NCBI RefSeq assembly: GCF_050003625.1
Contig: NC_134398.1
Span: 79,330,003-79,394,002, forward strand
Reading direction: 5' to 3'
Length of the DNA stretch: 64,000 bases
DNA from: Haematobia irritans
Taxonomy: Eukaryota; Arthropoda; Insecta; Diptera; Muscidae
Shown here: one piece after another, positions 24,890 through 36,358 of the stretch
Layout of the letters: each line of letters starts with the position of its first letter
How positions within the stretch are numbered: position 1 is the stretch's first letter
Made by a program: the position numbers and the translations under genes
The notes under the pieces: generated by a model
Databases searched by the model: none
Told to the model about the DNA's origin: nothing
The model's input: only the letters and a program-made list of their open reading frames with translations

Positions 24890-27719
24890 TTCGATAAAAA
24901 TCGTCATAATCGGCACTTGCATATTAAAAATGGTCAAAAAAATCGAAAATATAAATAATATTAAAATTTTTTGGGTAAACACAAAACAAAAGTATTTTTT
25001 TTCACATACAAAACAGAAAATTACCGTACACAACAATACATTTCAATAAAATAAAATACAAAGAAATCAGTTTTGTACGCAAATAACATTAACATAAAAA
25101 TCATTTTCTAGTTAAACAAAAATATTTCGTAATTTTTGTATAAAAAATCAATTTTTCTAAAAATATTGTTATTAATTGAGTAACATTTGTATTTAAAAAT
25201 TAAATATTTTGAAACTGAAGAAAAAGTCCCGTGTTTTCAAAAACAGGTGATTTTTTATGGTGTTTCCGACAGATATGTCTATATGTGGTTATTTGCTTAT
25301 ACTGTACTAGTTTAATATTTTCAAAAATTTCTTCAAAATGTAAAAACTTTAACTCTCTAAACTATGTGTCTAATGAACGGAGTTAATATCGTTAAAATCG
25401 GAAAAAAAATCGGAATTGTCCATTTTGTGATTTTGTGAAAATCGTCAAAATGACGATAAATCGGCAAAATTGTCAGCCCTGCTGGGAGGGTTGACGAAAG
25501 ATATCAACATAACACATCGAGAGAATCAAAAGAGAGCAATTTCTGTGAAACTGCTTGTATGTTGTTTCGGAAAATTGTTGTATGTCTTCATTTATCATGG
25601 CTATGAGCTTGGCACGTTAATAAGGCTTCGCCAAAAATTTGATATGCTTAAGTCTAAATATTACTTAATTTGAATATTAAATTGCGTATTCGAAGTAAAG
25701 AGAATAGAAATTCAGAACGAAGAGAGTATAAAAATCAGTATATTTTTTTTTGCCTTGAGAGCAGCAATTTAAGTATGTGTGGACATGTGTTTTGATTATC
25801 ATTGGCATTATGGGCACAATTTTTTTTTTTTTTGGTTCGCCAAAAGATATCGAAGCCAAAATATTGTGGAAGAGAGGAAATTAAAAAAAAACAGTTTATA
25901 TATTATAAAAATTACAAATGGATTTTCAGAAAAAAAAGTTTAGTTCCTCTTCCTTAATAAGTAGTCCAAGATGAGTTGACGGACACTTTCAAAAATAAAA
26001 GCGGGGATTAAGTTCGAGTTTTGCCGCTAAAATTATTTTTCATTTTAGCGGCAAAACTCGAATCTCTATGTGTAAAATAACATAACTTTATTGGCAATTT
26101 TATTATAACTTGGTGGGGAATGATCCAAAACAACAATTGAAAAAGTTTTTTTCTTTAAAATGAATTACTAAAGAAAAGAATACGTGAAAACATGACCGTT
26201 TTAGAGCGATAATGCCAACTTAATACCGGCCCTAAAGGTAAAACTAAAATTAAAATTCGTTAATAAATATTCATATTTATTCGTATTTCTAAATACGATA
26301 AATTTAAATACATTTAAAATGGTTTTAAATGCTAGTAAAAACTAGTTCACGCCTAAATAAATTTATGTGTATATTGTAAAATTATTTATGTTTATGCTCG
26401 ACTTTCACTAAAGCCAATGTTAGTTCATGGAATTATTATGTTTGGAGAACGATTCCTATTCCCCGTTCCGTTAGTTAATGAACTAAAAAACGGGGAAAAA
26501 TTATTTTCAAATGAATCATAAAAATTTACTACATTCATTCGTGTCTCCCACAAAGTAGTTGAGAATTACTTAAAATTTGTAAATTTTACCAATAATGCAC
26601 CCATGTTGAACTTCGTGTGCAATTTTAAACTCTATTTTTTCCTTCGGACTACAAAATTTTATTTAATTATGTCTAATAATCTGTACCGGACTAGGGCCTG
26701 GATATTATGGACCAGTCCCAGCCCCATTGACGGGGCAACACGACTTGGATTCATTCCAATGTACACTGAAAAAACAGTGAACCCACCATGAAGAAAATTT
26801 TTGGTTAATTTTAGAAACTTTCGATTATTTTTAGAAAATTTTAACTAAACAGTACTACAAACGCTGACATCACGCCGATATCACAAAAATAAGTAAATAT
26901 TTTTCGACAAATTCAAGAAAATTTATTAGACATAATTAATTTTTTTCACTTGTTAAAGAAAATTTTGCAATTTGAAGGAAAATATTGTAGTTCAAAATTG
27001 CAAGGATGTCTTTAGTGCCATACGAAGTTCAAGATGTGCGCATTTTTAGTAAAATTTACAAATTTAAAGAAATAATGAACTATTTTGCGAGAAGTACGAA
27101 TTTAGTAAATCTTTGTGTTTCATTTGGGTATAATTTTCTCCTCTATTTTAGTTAATTTAACTAACGTACGAAAAAAATTATTAAATCCATGGAAACTTTC
27201 TTAAAACGTAATAAATCGATGAACTAAAATAGAATTAAATCAGCTTTAGTGAAATATAGGGTTCACTTTTTTTTGAGTGTACACGTCCTGGGACAGTATA
27301 GGTCCCCTTGAACTTTGGACAACCTCTTAAGAAATAAAAAAAAAAATGGAGGATCGGTACCAGTTCTGTGATAAGTTCGTCAGTAGCAATTTACACCAAT
27401 TTTCCGTATAGTCGACTGTGGATAACATACATTCAGGAAAAAGTGAGCCCTTCTTTAAGTTATAATGAACTCATTGTGAAGAAAGTTGAACTTCGTACAG
27501 CCCAAAGACATTTTTGTGTGTTTGAACGATGTGATTTTCGTAGAAATTAGTTAGAATGCATTTCATAGTTAACATTTTCCTATATTTCACGGATTGATTA
27601 CGATGAACTAGAGAATCTTCGCGTTTCACTTAATTGGAAGGATATTGTTCTGTCGAACAATGTAGACGATCAGGTTTCTTTGTTCCAGGACAATATTACG
27701 TTTCTATACGATTCGTGCG
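24890..27719 (+). repeat. Duplicated block, copy 2
   Basis: It matches 19680-21944 closely in the same order: the aaaaagtcccgtg segment, the T-derived part (25487-26400), the hairpin (26016-26064) and the LINE leader. Copy 2 has an extra 48-bp piece (about 26493-26540) and a MITE at 26764-27279, and continues into a long LINE. Confidence 0.75.
26764..27279 (+). mobile_element. Family C MITE, 516 bp, with verified empty site
   Basis: Ends are cactgaaaaaacagtgaacc and, read inward, cactcaaaaaaaagtgaacc. The pre-insertion site exists in duplicated block 1 (ccaatgtacacgtctggg, about 21505-21522). Comparison gives a TA duplication (or GTAC if one base is trimmed from each end). It is non-coding. 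Confidence 0.8.
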
Positions 27720-27830
27720 AACCGATTCGAACTAGAACTGTCTCAAATGTGGTTTTGTAGCGATATAGGAGAGGCTATAAGGCAGAGGGATTTAGCGTAT
27801 TCAAGATGGTAACGCTTTGGAACGGATGCG

Positions 27831-29079
27831 TTGAAGGTCGAGTTTAGAGCGGCTAGGAGACATGCTAATTCCATGGTTAAAAGAGCCAAGATTGCTTATT
27901 ATAATGATAGATTTCGCACAGCATTAGGAACGAAAAATACATGGAAGACCATAAGAGAGATTGGAGTCGTGAATTCTACTAAGAGGAGATGCAATCAGGA
28001 TGCTTATATTCTGAATGACCAATTTACAGGATTTACGGCACCCCAAGTAGATACTGAGTACTACGATTTCGGCAGGAATTTACCGCAGTTGGAAGGAGGT
28101 ACTGATTTTGAATTTAGTTGTGTGACGGAGAATGATGTGTTTCTCTCTTTCTGTGAGGTGAAATCAAACTAGATAGGATACGACAATATTGATCCGAGGT
28201 TTATTAATATTCTATTTCCTGCAATATTACCATATGTGACGTATATTTTTAATTCCATTTTAACATCAAGTTACTTTCCTAGAGTTTGGCGACATGCTAA
28301 GGTAGTAATACCAATTCCGAAGGGAAATTCCGAATTTCGGCCCATTTCTTTATTGCCTTTTTTATCCAAGGTTTTTGAGAGAATTGTACAGAGACAAATG
28401 ACAGAATATATGTCTTTTAATGATCTTTTAGTCGTCAGCCAATCTGGATTTCGCTCGGGTCATAGTTGTGTGACTGCTTTGGCTGATGTCTGCGAGGATT
28501 TGAGAAAGGAACAATATAGTGGGAAGGTATCTATGCTCGTATTACTTTATCACTCAAAGGCATTTGACGACCTTCTATGTCTCAAATTGAGATACCTTTT
28601 TAATTTCGCTCGAAACGCGACGCATCTTTTAGCATCGTATCTTGTTGAAAGGGTACAGACGATTTATACGGGAAATGGAATATCAGACCCATTCCACATG
28701 TCACGAGGTGTTCCCCAGGGTTCGACGCTAGGGCCACTTCTTTTCTCGGTATATGTTAATGATTTACCAGGCATTTTACTCAATAGCAAAATTCATATGT
28801 ATGCTGACGATATTCAGATATATCTTGCACAGGTTCTTAATTCTTACGAGATCCTGATTAGGAAGCTTAATGATGATCTGGCAGCCATTCATAGGTGGGC
28901 GACTGCTAATGCTCTATTCCTTAATCCATTGAAGTCAAAGTGCTTAGTACTACACAGGCGGGGCTTACAGATTCCTTATTAACCGGATGTCAGAATTGAT
29001 GGACAACGAATAGGCATTGTTTCTTCTGCTAGGAACCTTGGCATTGTCATGAATAGTAAGTTGTCGTGGACGGATCATA
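27831..29079 (+). pseudogene. LINE reverse transcriptase, broken
   Basis: The linker before the RT (RAKIAYYNDRFRTALGTKNTW) starts near 27831. An in-frame TAG at 28170-28172 and TAA at 28980-28982 interrupt one continuous frame. RT landmarks are FRPISLLPFLSKVFERI, QSGFRSGHSCVTAL, GVPQGSTLGPLLFSVYVNDL and MYADDIQIY (the catalytic YADD). Motif A reads LLYHSKAFDDLL where the related copy has LLDHSKAFDSVDH, so the first catalytic aspartate is tyrosine and a few codons are missing. The enzyme would be dead even without the stops. The frame continues to TDHI at the piggyBac insertion. Confidence 0.88.
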
Positions 29080-29083
29080 TTAA

Positions 29084-30710
29084 CCCTTTCGACCCCGAAT
29101 TTTTATAGGTATCGCTAAATTTTTTTTTTACTTTTAATCATGTTGAAGTCATTTAAGAAGCGTCTAGCCAAAATTTCGGGTCGCCACGCCCATTCGTTTA
29201 GGCGGTAGAGAATGTTGCCTGTGGGCAACTTTGGGCAATTGTGACTACAAACTATTTTGTTTTGTAATGCTAGACGTATTACGTTTTATTGGATTTTTGT
29301 TAAGTTTTTTGTTATTTTACAGTAAATATATACTTAGAAGCGCGCGTGAGTGGAATTTCAATCACGCTCAAACACATTCACGAAAAAATATTTGTACTCA
29401 CGCATGCCATGTGGGTAGGAATTCACGGTCACGAAATGAAAAGTCATACTCACACACGCTCACACATGAACAATGTTTCTGTCTCACGCTTTCGCACGAT
29501 TCACGACAATTTTCGTAATTCACGACAAATCTCGTAAGTAACGAATATTTTCGGAACACGACAATTTTCGTGGCTCAATAAAATTCTGGTAATTAACGAA
29601 ATTTCTTGTGACTCACGCTATTGAAATCTTAAGCGTGATTAAATATGTAAAGGTGATTGAAATCGGTGAGCTTGAATTTAATCGTGAACGTGAATTTGTT
29701 CGTGATTGTGACTTTTTGTGTCTGTTTTACCGTGAGTGCGAATTTTATCGTGAATATGAATTTTATTGTTAACGTGAATTTTATCTGAGCGTGAGTTGGA
29801 TCGTGAGCGTGGGTTGGATCGTGAAAGTAAATTTTTATCGGGAGCGTGATTTCGGAGAAAGTTTACTCACTCAAAATCACGAACACAATTTGATTTTTAC
29901 TCACACTCACGCGCCACACATTTTAATCCCGTTCACGCACATTCACGAGGTTTCGTTTAAATTTCATTCACGAGATTTCGTTTAAATTTCATTCACGGCT
30001 TCGCGTGAATCATACGTGACTCACGAAAATGTTTTGTTTTTTTTTTTTTGTTTTTAACCCATGTCTATTTAACTGGCGGTGTAAAAAAACCAAAGTATTA
30101 TAAAGCGTCAATATTCGTGCTAATCCAGTAGTATGTTGCCAACAAGTGGCTTCCTCCCTTTTTACGATTCCTTCCAAATTCCCCACTGCACTGCAGATAT
30201 GTTTTCCACATCATCGCAGCATTTCTCGTCACTGGGACATCCCAATTGAAGTTCAAAATTTTTTCAAAATCATTGTTTTTCAAACCTTTTTTCTCCAGGT
30301 CTTATGTTCAAAAATGTGTAATTTTACTCCACAATTGCCCAAAGTTGCCCACAGGCAACTTTTCAATTTTAAAAATTTCCCATCTGTTGTTTTTTTGCAA
30401 TTCTAAGATTTGACTTCCAGAAATATTTTATTTGACATGTACTACAATAGATTTAATAAAAACTTTCAACATTTTAGTTGTAATTTTTGAAAAAAGTCAC
30501 ATGTATAAAAACCTCTTTTTAAATTCGCAAATATTTTTTTCTTGAGGTACGTTCGTTGACAACCAAATTAGCTGATTTTTCATTCAACTTGAAGAAAACA
30601 CTTGTAGCTTTCGATACCGTTACAGTTTTATGAACAAAAACAAGAACAACGCTGACAGTGAGTCTCAAAACACAAAAAGTTGACCACAGGCAACTTTAGG
30701 GTCGAAAGGG
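29084..30710. mobile_element. piggyBac-like non-autonomous element
   Basis: TTAA lies on both sides (29080-29083 and 30711-30714). Termini are ccctttcgacccc and, read inward, ccctttcgaccctaaag, giving a 12-bp perfect TIR. TTAA targeting with CCC-initial ends is the piggyBac hallmark. A perfect 30-bp internal inverted repeat lies at 29214-29243 and 30330-30359. No transposase ORF is present. Removing it with one TTAA restores the LINE sequence across the site. Confidence 0.85.
29337..30030. repeat. TCACG-rich block, copy 2, with strand switches
   Basis: It opens with gcgtgagtggaatttcaatcacg, then plus-strand TCACG words (to about 29620), then mainly CGTGA words (about 29630-29855), then TCACG words again to 30030. 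It resembles 3683-4340 and occupies the middle of the piggyBac-like element. Confidence 0.6.
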
Positions 30711-30730
30711 TTAATATTGTGGTAGGTCAG

Positions 30731-31282
30731 GCCAGCAAAAAATCGTCGCCAAAAAAGTAATGAAAATGTTCTTTTTGGATCCGGAAGTAGTGCAAAATTT
30801 ACGCAGAAGCGATGAATTTAACATGGGCTTGTCATAGGACGGAAGTCCTCCATTTCAATCGCCGTTGCACTGAATTTGCATCACTTCTTTAGGTGTGATC
30901 CGAATTCAATGTTTTGATGTAAATTAACTAATTCTGTGATATTTTATCAAATAAATAATTTTTAATGGATTTTAACACTTGTCGGAAACGTTTGACCTCA
31001 AATATTTTCAAAAATTCACAACTTTTTTAGATTGGACTTAGCATTTTGGTCGACAAAAATTAAATGATTTTTACCGTTTTATTAATTCTTACTCTGTTTT
31101 TAACCTATTTGAAACAAAAAAAATTAAAATAATCTATTAAAGGTATGAAAAAACCAAATTATAAAAAATTGAATTAAAAGAACTTCCCGGGTAGTTAAAA
31201 TAAAGAACATCATTGGGAGTGCATCTTCTGGAAATGCTTTTAAAGTTATGCCTTTGGAAGTACTTCCAAATTTTTTTGCTGG
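30731..31282. mobile_element. ccagcaaaaaa MITE nested in the LINE
   Basis: Terminal inverted repeats gccagcaaaaaa and ttttttgctgg; the interior matches the remnants at 4341-4577, 6608-6752 and 53961-54030. The exact target duplication is unclear. It is non-coding. Confidence 0.65.
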
Positions 31283-31379
31283 GAAGTTGAGATCATTGTG
31301 GCACAAAGGTTGGCCCAAAGGTTGAGGACTAGGATTCTGCTTGCTAAGACATATGTTATGTCATGCCTTCTTTGTTATA

Positions 31380-31909
31380 CACACAAAAAAAATTTTTTCT
31401 GATTCAATCACGAAATTAATTGATCCAATTAATTTTTTAATTGAAATGTCTTCAATCACGAAAATGATAGTATCAATCACAGTTTTAATTGGGCATAGAA
31501 AAAATTCTTGATTAAAATATTAATTGATGTCATTGGCAATTTTCAATTAATTTTTTAATTGATTCAATTAAAAATTTAATTGATTTTGAATGCAAACCCT
31601 AATTAATTTTTTATTTAAAAAGGTAACTATTTTCAATTACTTTCTGAATTGGCTTAGAGTTTTTATTTGGATTAAGAAATGTTCATCACTTTTTTTAACT
31701 GACTTAGTCTTCCGAATTTGATTAAAAAGTTAATTGTATCAATTAATTTTTTAATTAAAAATTTTAAAATTTTCAATCATTGACTTAATTAACTTTATGT
31801 TCTATCTTGATTAAAAAGTTAATTGTATCAATTAATTTATTAATTGAAAAAATATTCAACTTCAATTAACTTTTTAATTGGAAATATTTTGGTGATATTT
31901 TTTTCTGTG
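31380..31909. mobile_element. AATTGA-rich MITE nested in the LINE
   Basis: Ends cacacaaaaaaaatttt and, read inward, cacagaaaaaaatatcacc. TA lies at 31378-31379 and 31910-31911; removing the element restores a LINE frame (LLYGCELFAGCD). The interior is packed with aattaattttttaattga palindromes. A second copy lies at 58954-59515. Confidence 0.8.
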
Positions 31910-31911
31910 TA

Positions 31912-32285
31912 CGGATGCGAATTGTTTGCTGGTTGTGACGCGGCAAGCAAACGTAAACGTAATGGTGTCTATAATGGTGTAGTAAGATACGTATACGGAT
32001 TTAGGCGTTATGACCCTATTTCACGATATAGATCCTTGATATTTGGGGTATCATTTGATGATATGATTAATACAAGTTCATTTGTATTTCTTCACAAAAT
32101 AATCAACTCGGGTCAACCACAGTATTTATATGAGGAGCTTCGTTTTAATAGATCGACCAGGTGTAAAAAAATTGCTCCAATGGGGTATCGAAGTCTCTGA
32201 GTGGCATTTCTTTGTTTACACCATACGTCTCTGGAATAATCTACCTAATAATTTGCAGCAAACTAACTGCACAATGAAATTTAAA
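31912..32285 (+). pseudogene. LINE C-terminal coding remnant
   Basis: It encodes GCELFAGCDAASKRKRN, VVRYVYGFRRYD and, after a one-base frameshift near 32190, SEWHFFVYTIRLWNNLPNN. The same landmarks end the minus-strand LINE. It is then interrupted by the family B insertion at 32286. Confidence 0.8.
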
Positions 32286-32675
32286 AAACAAGTAAGGAAA
32301 GTCTAAAGTCGGGCTGGGCCGACTATATTATACCCTGCACCACTTTGTAGATCTAAATTTTCGAAACCATATCACATCCGTCAAATGTGTTGGGGGCTAT
32401 ATATAAAAGTTTGTCCCAAATACATACATTTAAATATCACTCGATCTGGACAGACTTCTGCAAATATATAGACTCAAAATTTAAGTCGGCTAATGCACTA
32501 GGGTGGAACACAATATTAGTAAAAAAATATGTGAAACATTTAAATCTGAAGCTCAGAATTAAATTCTAAGCCGATCCGTATACTAAAAGGTTGGTCTATG
32601 ATTACTCCTTCTTGGCGTTACATACAAATGCACAAACTTATTATACCCTGTACCACAGTAGTGGTGAAGGGTATA
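32286..32675 (+). mobile_element. Short family B element
   Basis: Header gtaaggaaagtctaaagtcg with gccgactatattatacc, and tail ttataccctgtaccacag with tagtggtgaagggtataa. Most of the body and the GTCY array are deleted. It sits in the 3' end of the LINE. Confidence 0.65.
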
Positions 32676-32985
32676 ATTAATTTTTGCTCATTACCAGTCT
32701 TTGCAAACTAATTAATCCACATATCAATCATTTACACATATCATATTTTAACTGTCATGTTTCGTATTTTTTACTTGATACTTTAAATTTATTTATTTAA
32801 TAATTACTTTGTTATAAACACACAAATGTTCAAAACTTTTTTTCAATTTAATTTTAATTTAATTTAATTTAAATGTATAACGGATATAGTTTTTTATTAA
32901 AATGCCTATACTTTAATTATAAGACTTTAATCTTTTTGAACAGGGTATGCTTAAATAAATAAATGAAAAAATAAAATATTTGTGT

Positions 32986-33460
32986 ACCACTATACTACAA
33001 AATGAAACAATTTAACTGAATTGAATTCATATATAGAATGATTTTATTAAACTTTTTTCATTCATTTGGACAAATCTTACATATTTGTGGCAAACCTTTT
33101 ACTTCAAAATTAGAACTGCTTATCTTCGTTTCTAAATACAATTTTATTTATTTATATAAGCAACTTTTTCTTCAATAATATATTGTTGGTTAAGCTACAC
33201 TTGTAGTTTAGTCAATGCATGATTTTAAGCTGAAATCAAAAAAAGAACAACAATGATTATTTTGAATATATTTATTAAGAATCAACAGCACCGACTGGCC
33301 TTAAAATATTAGTTTATTATTCCACTTTTTCCAATTTCCATGTAATGTTATCAACTGTAAAACGCATTTTTTCTTCTTCTTGTACCTTCCACTTTTAATA
33401 AGTTGCTGTTGTTGCCTAACTATTTTGTCCTCCTTTTACAATTTCAATGCCTAAAAATAT
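32986..33460 (+). repeat. Family E repeat (pair of 47457-47818)
   Basis: Shares gaattcatata, gaatgattttatt, cattcatttggacaaatc, and later gaatcaacagcacc/tcgactggcc with the second copy. A 75-bp agctacacttgtagtttag module at 33186-33260 is present only here. Confidence 0.6.
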
Positions 33461-34098
33461 AAAAAATCATAAACCAATTTTTTCACAAAAGGTTAGCGTC
33501 ACTGAATGTTATCTGGTAATTGAAGATTCCAAAATGAAGACGAATGAAGGGTTTGTTATTCTTCTGGTGTTTTCTTTTTTTATAAACCATCACGAACATT
33601 GATAGATGTATTGTTTGTTGTTTATGTTTAATAATTTTCAAAAAACGAAAAATTTTCTCACTAATTTAATATAACAAATATCTTATATATTTTATTTGAT
33701 ATTTTTATATTATTTTACTTAATTATTTTTAACAATCTCTCCGTGTACTATAACAACACGATTCCAACTAAAAAAACAACCCACGCGCAAACATATCGAT
33801 TACATCGATGACAGGTATCGATTATCGATAGGAAAATTTTCTATATTCTAACAAGTGTGTTTGCTTAAGTTTTGAAAGGATTGAATACTTCTTAGTACGA
33901 ATGAACTAAAATAGTTTTCTATACCAAGTGTTATTCGTATGTCTGATAAGCTTTCTGTAATAAAGGAAGTCAGAATAATCATTTTATAAGAATTTTTACT
34001 AAATTTGAGGAAACTTGGTTTTAGTTCGGTTTTTGTTTATTTTTGCGAATGCTTTGTTATCAGTGAATAAAATTTTCTTGTTCAGTAGTAAATTCTTA
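33461..34098. other. Unassigned interval with an ATCGAT cluster
   Basis: No gene is seen. Four ATCGAT motifs, including a perfect TATCGATA at 33823-33830, lie within 33795-33830. No credible coding sequence follows. Confidence 0.35.
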
Positions 34099-34100
34099 TA

Positions 34101-34311
34101 CCCAGCGAAGAAAACAATATTAGTAAAATTCCATGCCCTATTCTAGTTAATGAACTATTCCTAAATTCTTTAGTTTATTTTAGGATATTTTACTGAAACA
34201 AGTAAATTTTATTATTTCACACAAAAATTTAACTTAACATAATGGAAATAAAATGGCTAAACTAAATTGAACATTTTTTTCTTTAGTTTCGTAGGCACTT
34301 TTTTCTGGGTG
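34101..34311. mobile_element. Family C-like MITE
   Basis: Starts cccagcgaagaaaac after TA (34099-34100) and ends ttttttctgggtg followed by TA. The interior has the taatgaactat and ttagtttat words typical of family C. Confidence 0.5.
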
Positions 34312-34313
34312 TA

Positions 34314-35177
34314 AACGAATACGATTTTGGAATGAAATAGGCCTACACTCGCATTAACTGCAATAGGGTTAGCTTCTCTCGAAGTTCGACTTTCCTTACT
34401 TGTTTCTCTAATCTACTTTTCAAATTGTGTTTGTTGTATTATTTTTCTCAGTGTCTGTTTTCATTCTATTACGGTTTAATGCTTTATTCTTCAATACAGT
34501 GCATAGTCTTCCAATATTCGTATGCTGTACCTCTATGTTGGCATATATTTTATGATGCATAACAGATAATAAAACATTTTTATAAGATCGTAAATATGTC
34601 AAATGGTTCTGTGGTGGAAGTTCAAGAGATTGCTTTTGTTGTTTGTAATTTGAAAGTTTGTTCCCCTTATTTGGTAGAGACTTTGGTGGAGGTACATAAA
34701 ATTTTGATAATTAAAACCATAACAATGCACACCCAATTTTAAATTTGTTGAGACAAATACTTTTCCAAATGAAAACCACCTGGAGAACGCCCTATTCATG
34801 TTTAAGAGATCCTTTCGTTGGTTTGGTGCGGGGGTGTGAATATACACGTCCAAATCAAAGAAATTACGATAAGTGTAATGGACAATCTCAACAACAATGG
34901 AAACCATGTGATGATTCCGGATGTTTCGTTAGATTTTTATGTAGTTTTCATTTTTATTATTTCTGGAAACACCCTTTCGTATTTCCTATCAATCATTTCG
35001 TATCTGTTAATTACGAAAAATTCTAATATGATTTCTCAGTATTCATTATCTAATTGATAATAAATACAGAAATTACCACCAAGAAGACCAAAATGAATTT
35101 GAACATGTACATAACATACGTGGTCAAAATAATAAGTACACGTTGGTATTTTTTCTTCTTTGTCCTAACTCTAACAT
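34314..35177. other. Unassigned interval with a Tc1-end-like site
   Basis: No gene is recognised. At about 35111-35133 gtggtcaaaataataagtac resembles the termini of the Tc1-like remnant at 39.4-47.3 kb, so this may be an isolated decayed end. Confidence 0.3.
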
Positions 35178-36060
35178 ATTTTTATACCCTCCACCATAGG
35201 ATGGGGGTATATTAACTTTGTCATTCCGTTTGTAACACATCGAAATATTGCTCTAAGACCCCATAAAGTATATATATATTCTGGGTCGTGGTGAAATTCT
35301 GAGTCGATCTGAGCATTTCCGTCCGTCCGTCCGTATGTTGAAATCACGCTAACTTCCGAACGAAACAAGCTATCGTCTTGAAACTTGGCACAAGTAGTTG
35401 TTATTGATGTAGGTCGGATGGTATTGCAAATGGGCCATATCGGTCCACTTTTACGTATAGCCCGCATATAAACGGACCCCCAAATTTGGCTTGCGATTGC
35501 TCTAAGAGAAGCAAATTTCGTCCGATCCGGCTGAAATTTGGTACATGGTGTTAGTATGTGGTCAGTAATAACCATGCAAAAATTGGTCCATATCGGTCCA
35601 CTTTTACGTATAGCCCCCATATAAACGGACCCCCAAATTTGGCTTGCGATTCCTCTAAGAGAAGCAAATTTCATCCGATCCGGCTGAAATTTGGTACATG
35701 GTGTTAGTATATGGTCTCTAACAACCTTGCAAAAATTGGTCCACATCGGTCCATACACCCTCAAAAAAATCGCTTCTTTAACATATGTTCCAAACATATT
35801 TTGCAGGAAGCACATATATTATTGGATACTGCCGAAACATTAATATGTTTGTTTTATGTGAACATATGATATGTTTGGAAGCATTTTGAGCCCAAAAATA
35901 TTATATGCTTGGAAGAATTTTTCCCAAAGACGATTGTGCTCATTCCCTAACATTATCGTAATTTTCACTTCCACGAAATTTTTAGTTCTTGGCACCTTTT
36001 TCTGTAATACAAATAATGTTGAAGAAATTATTCACTTTTATAAATTTTTTAAATTTTACC

Positions 36061-36137
36061 TTTCGCCTGCACGGAGAATCGAACCGAGGACCATACTGTT
36101 TGTAAACCAACACACTATCCACTGGGCTACGTAGCTG
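36061..36137 (-). ncRNA. tRNA-like module (right type) in longest T copy
   Basis: Minus strand: TAGCCCAGTGG A box and GGTTCGATTCT B box. It diverges from the module at 36251. Confidence 0.5.
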
Positions 36138-36250
36138 TTATGGTCACCAGCAGATAATTATCGTTATAAGTTACATTTATATAGCATAGTTTGCAGCGCC
36201 CACGAGCCCATGCAAACATAACATTATTTAACAGAAACATACATTTGTTT

Positions 36251-36321
36251 GCCACGTGGAGCAGTGGTTAGCATGTCTGCCTTGCATGCAAAGGGTCGTG
36301 GGTTCAATCCCTGGTCCGACC
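36251..36321 (+). ncRNA. tRNA-like module (left type) in longest T copy
   Basis: A box TGGAGCAGTGG, anticodon-arm sequence CTTGCAT flanked by a 4-of-5-bp stem (TGC anticodon position), and B-box-like GGTTCAATCCC. A 24-base T run at 36327-36350 would terminate pol III. The Ala-type origin is inference. Confidence 0.55.
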
Positions 36322-36324
36322 GAA

Positions 36325-36358
<34 letters not shown>

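Larger units (their letters stand above)
27585..32985 (+). mobile_element. Plus-strand LINE with four nested insertions
   Basis: LINE sequence runs 27585-29079, 30711-30730, 31283-31379, 31912-32285 and 32676-32985. The breaks are a piggyBac-like element, two MITEs and a small family B element. It ends in taaataaataaatg near 32955. Related to the minus-strand LINE at 10.7-12.8 kb. A true 5' end was not identified; leader sequence probably continues upstream into the duplicated block. Confidence 0.8.

Noticed and set aside
29084..30710. piggyBac transposase gene
   Set aside because: No frame longer than about 100 codons and no catalytic-domain text in any frame; non-autonomous.
34599..34907. 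102-codon minus-strand frame beside a Tc1-end-like site
   Set aside because: I looked for Tc1 transposase motifs in it and in the opposite strand and found none.
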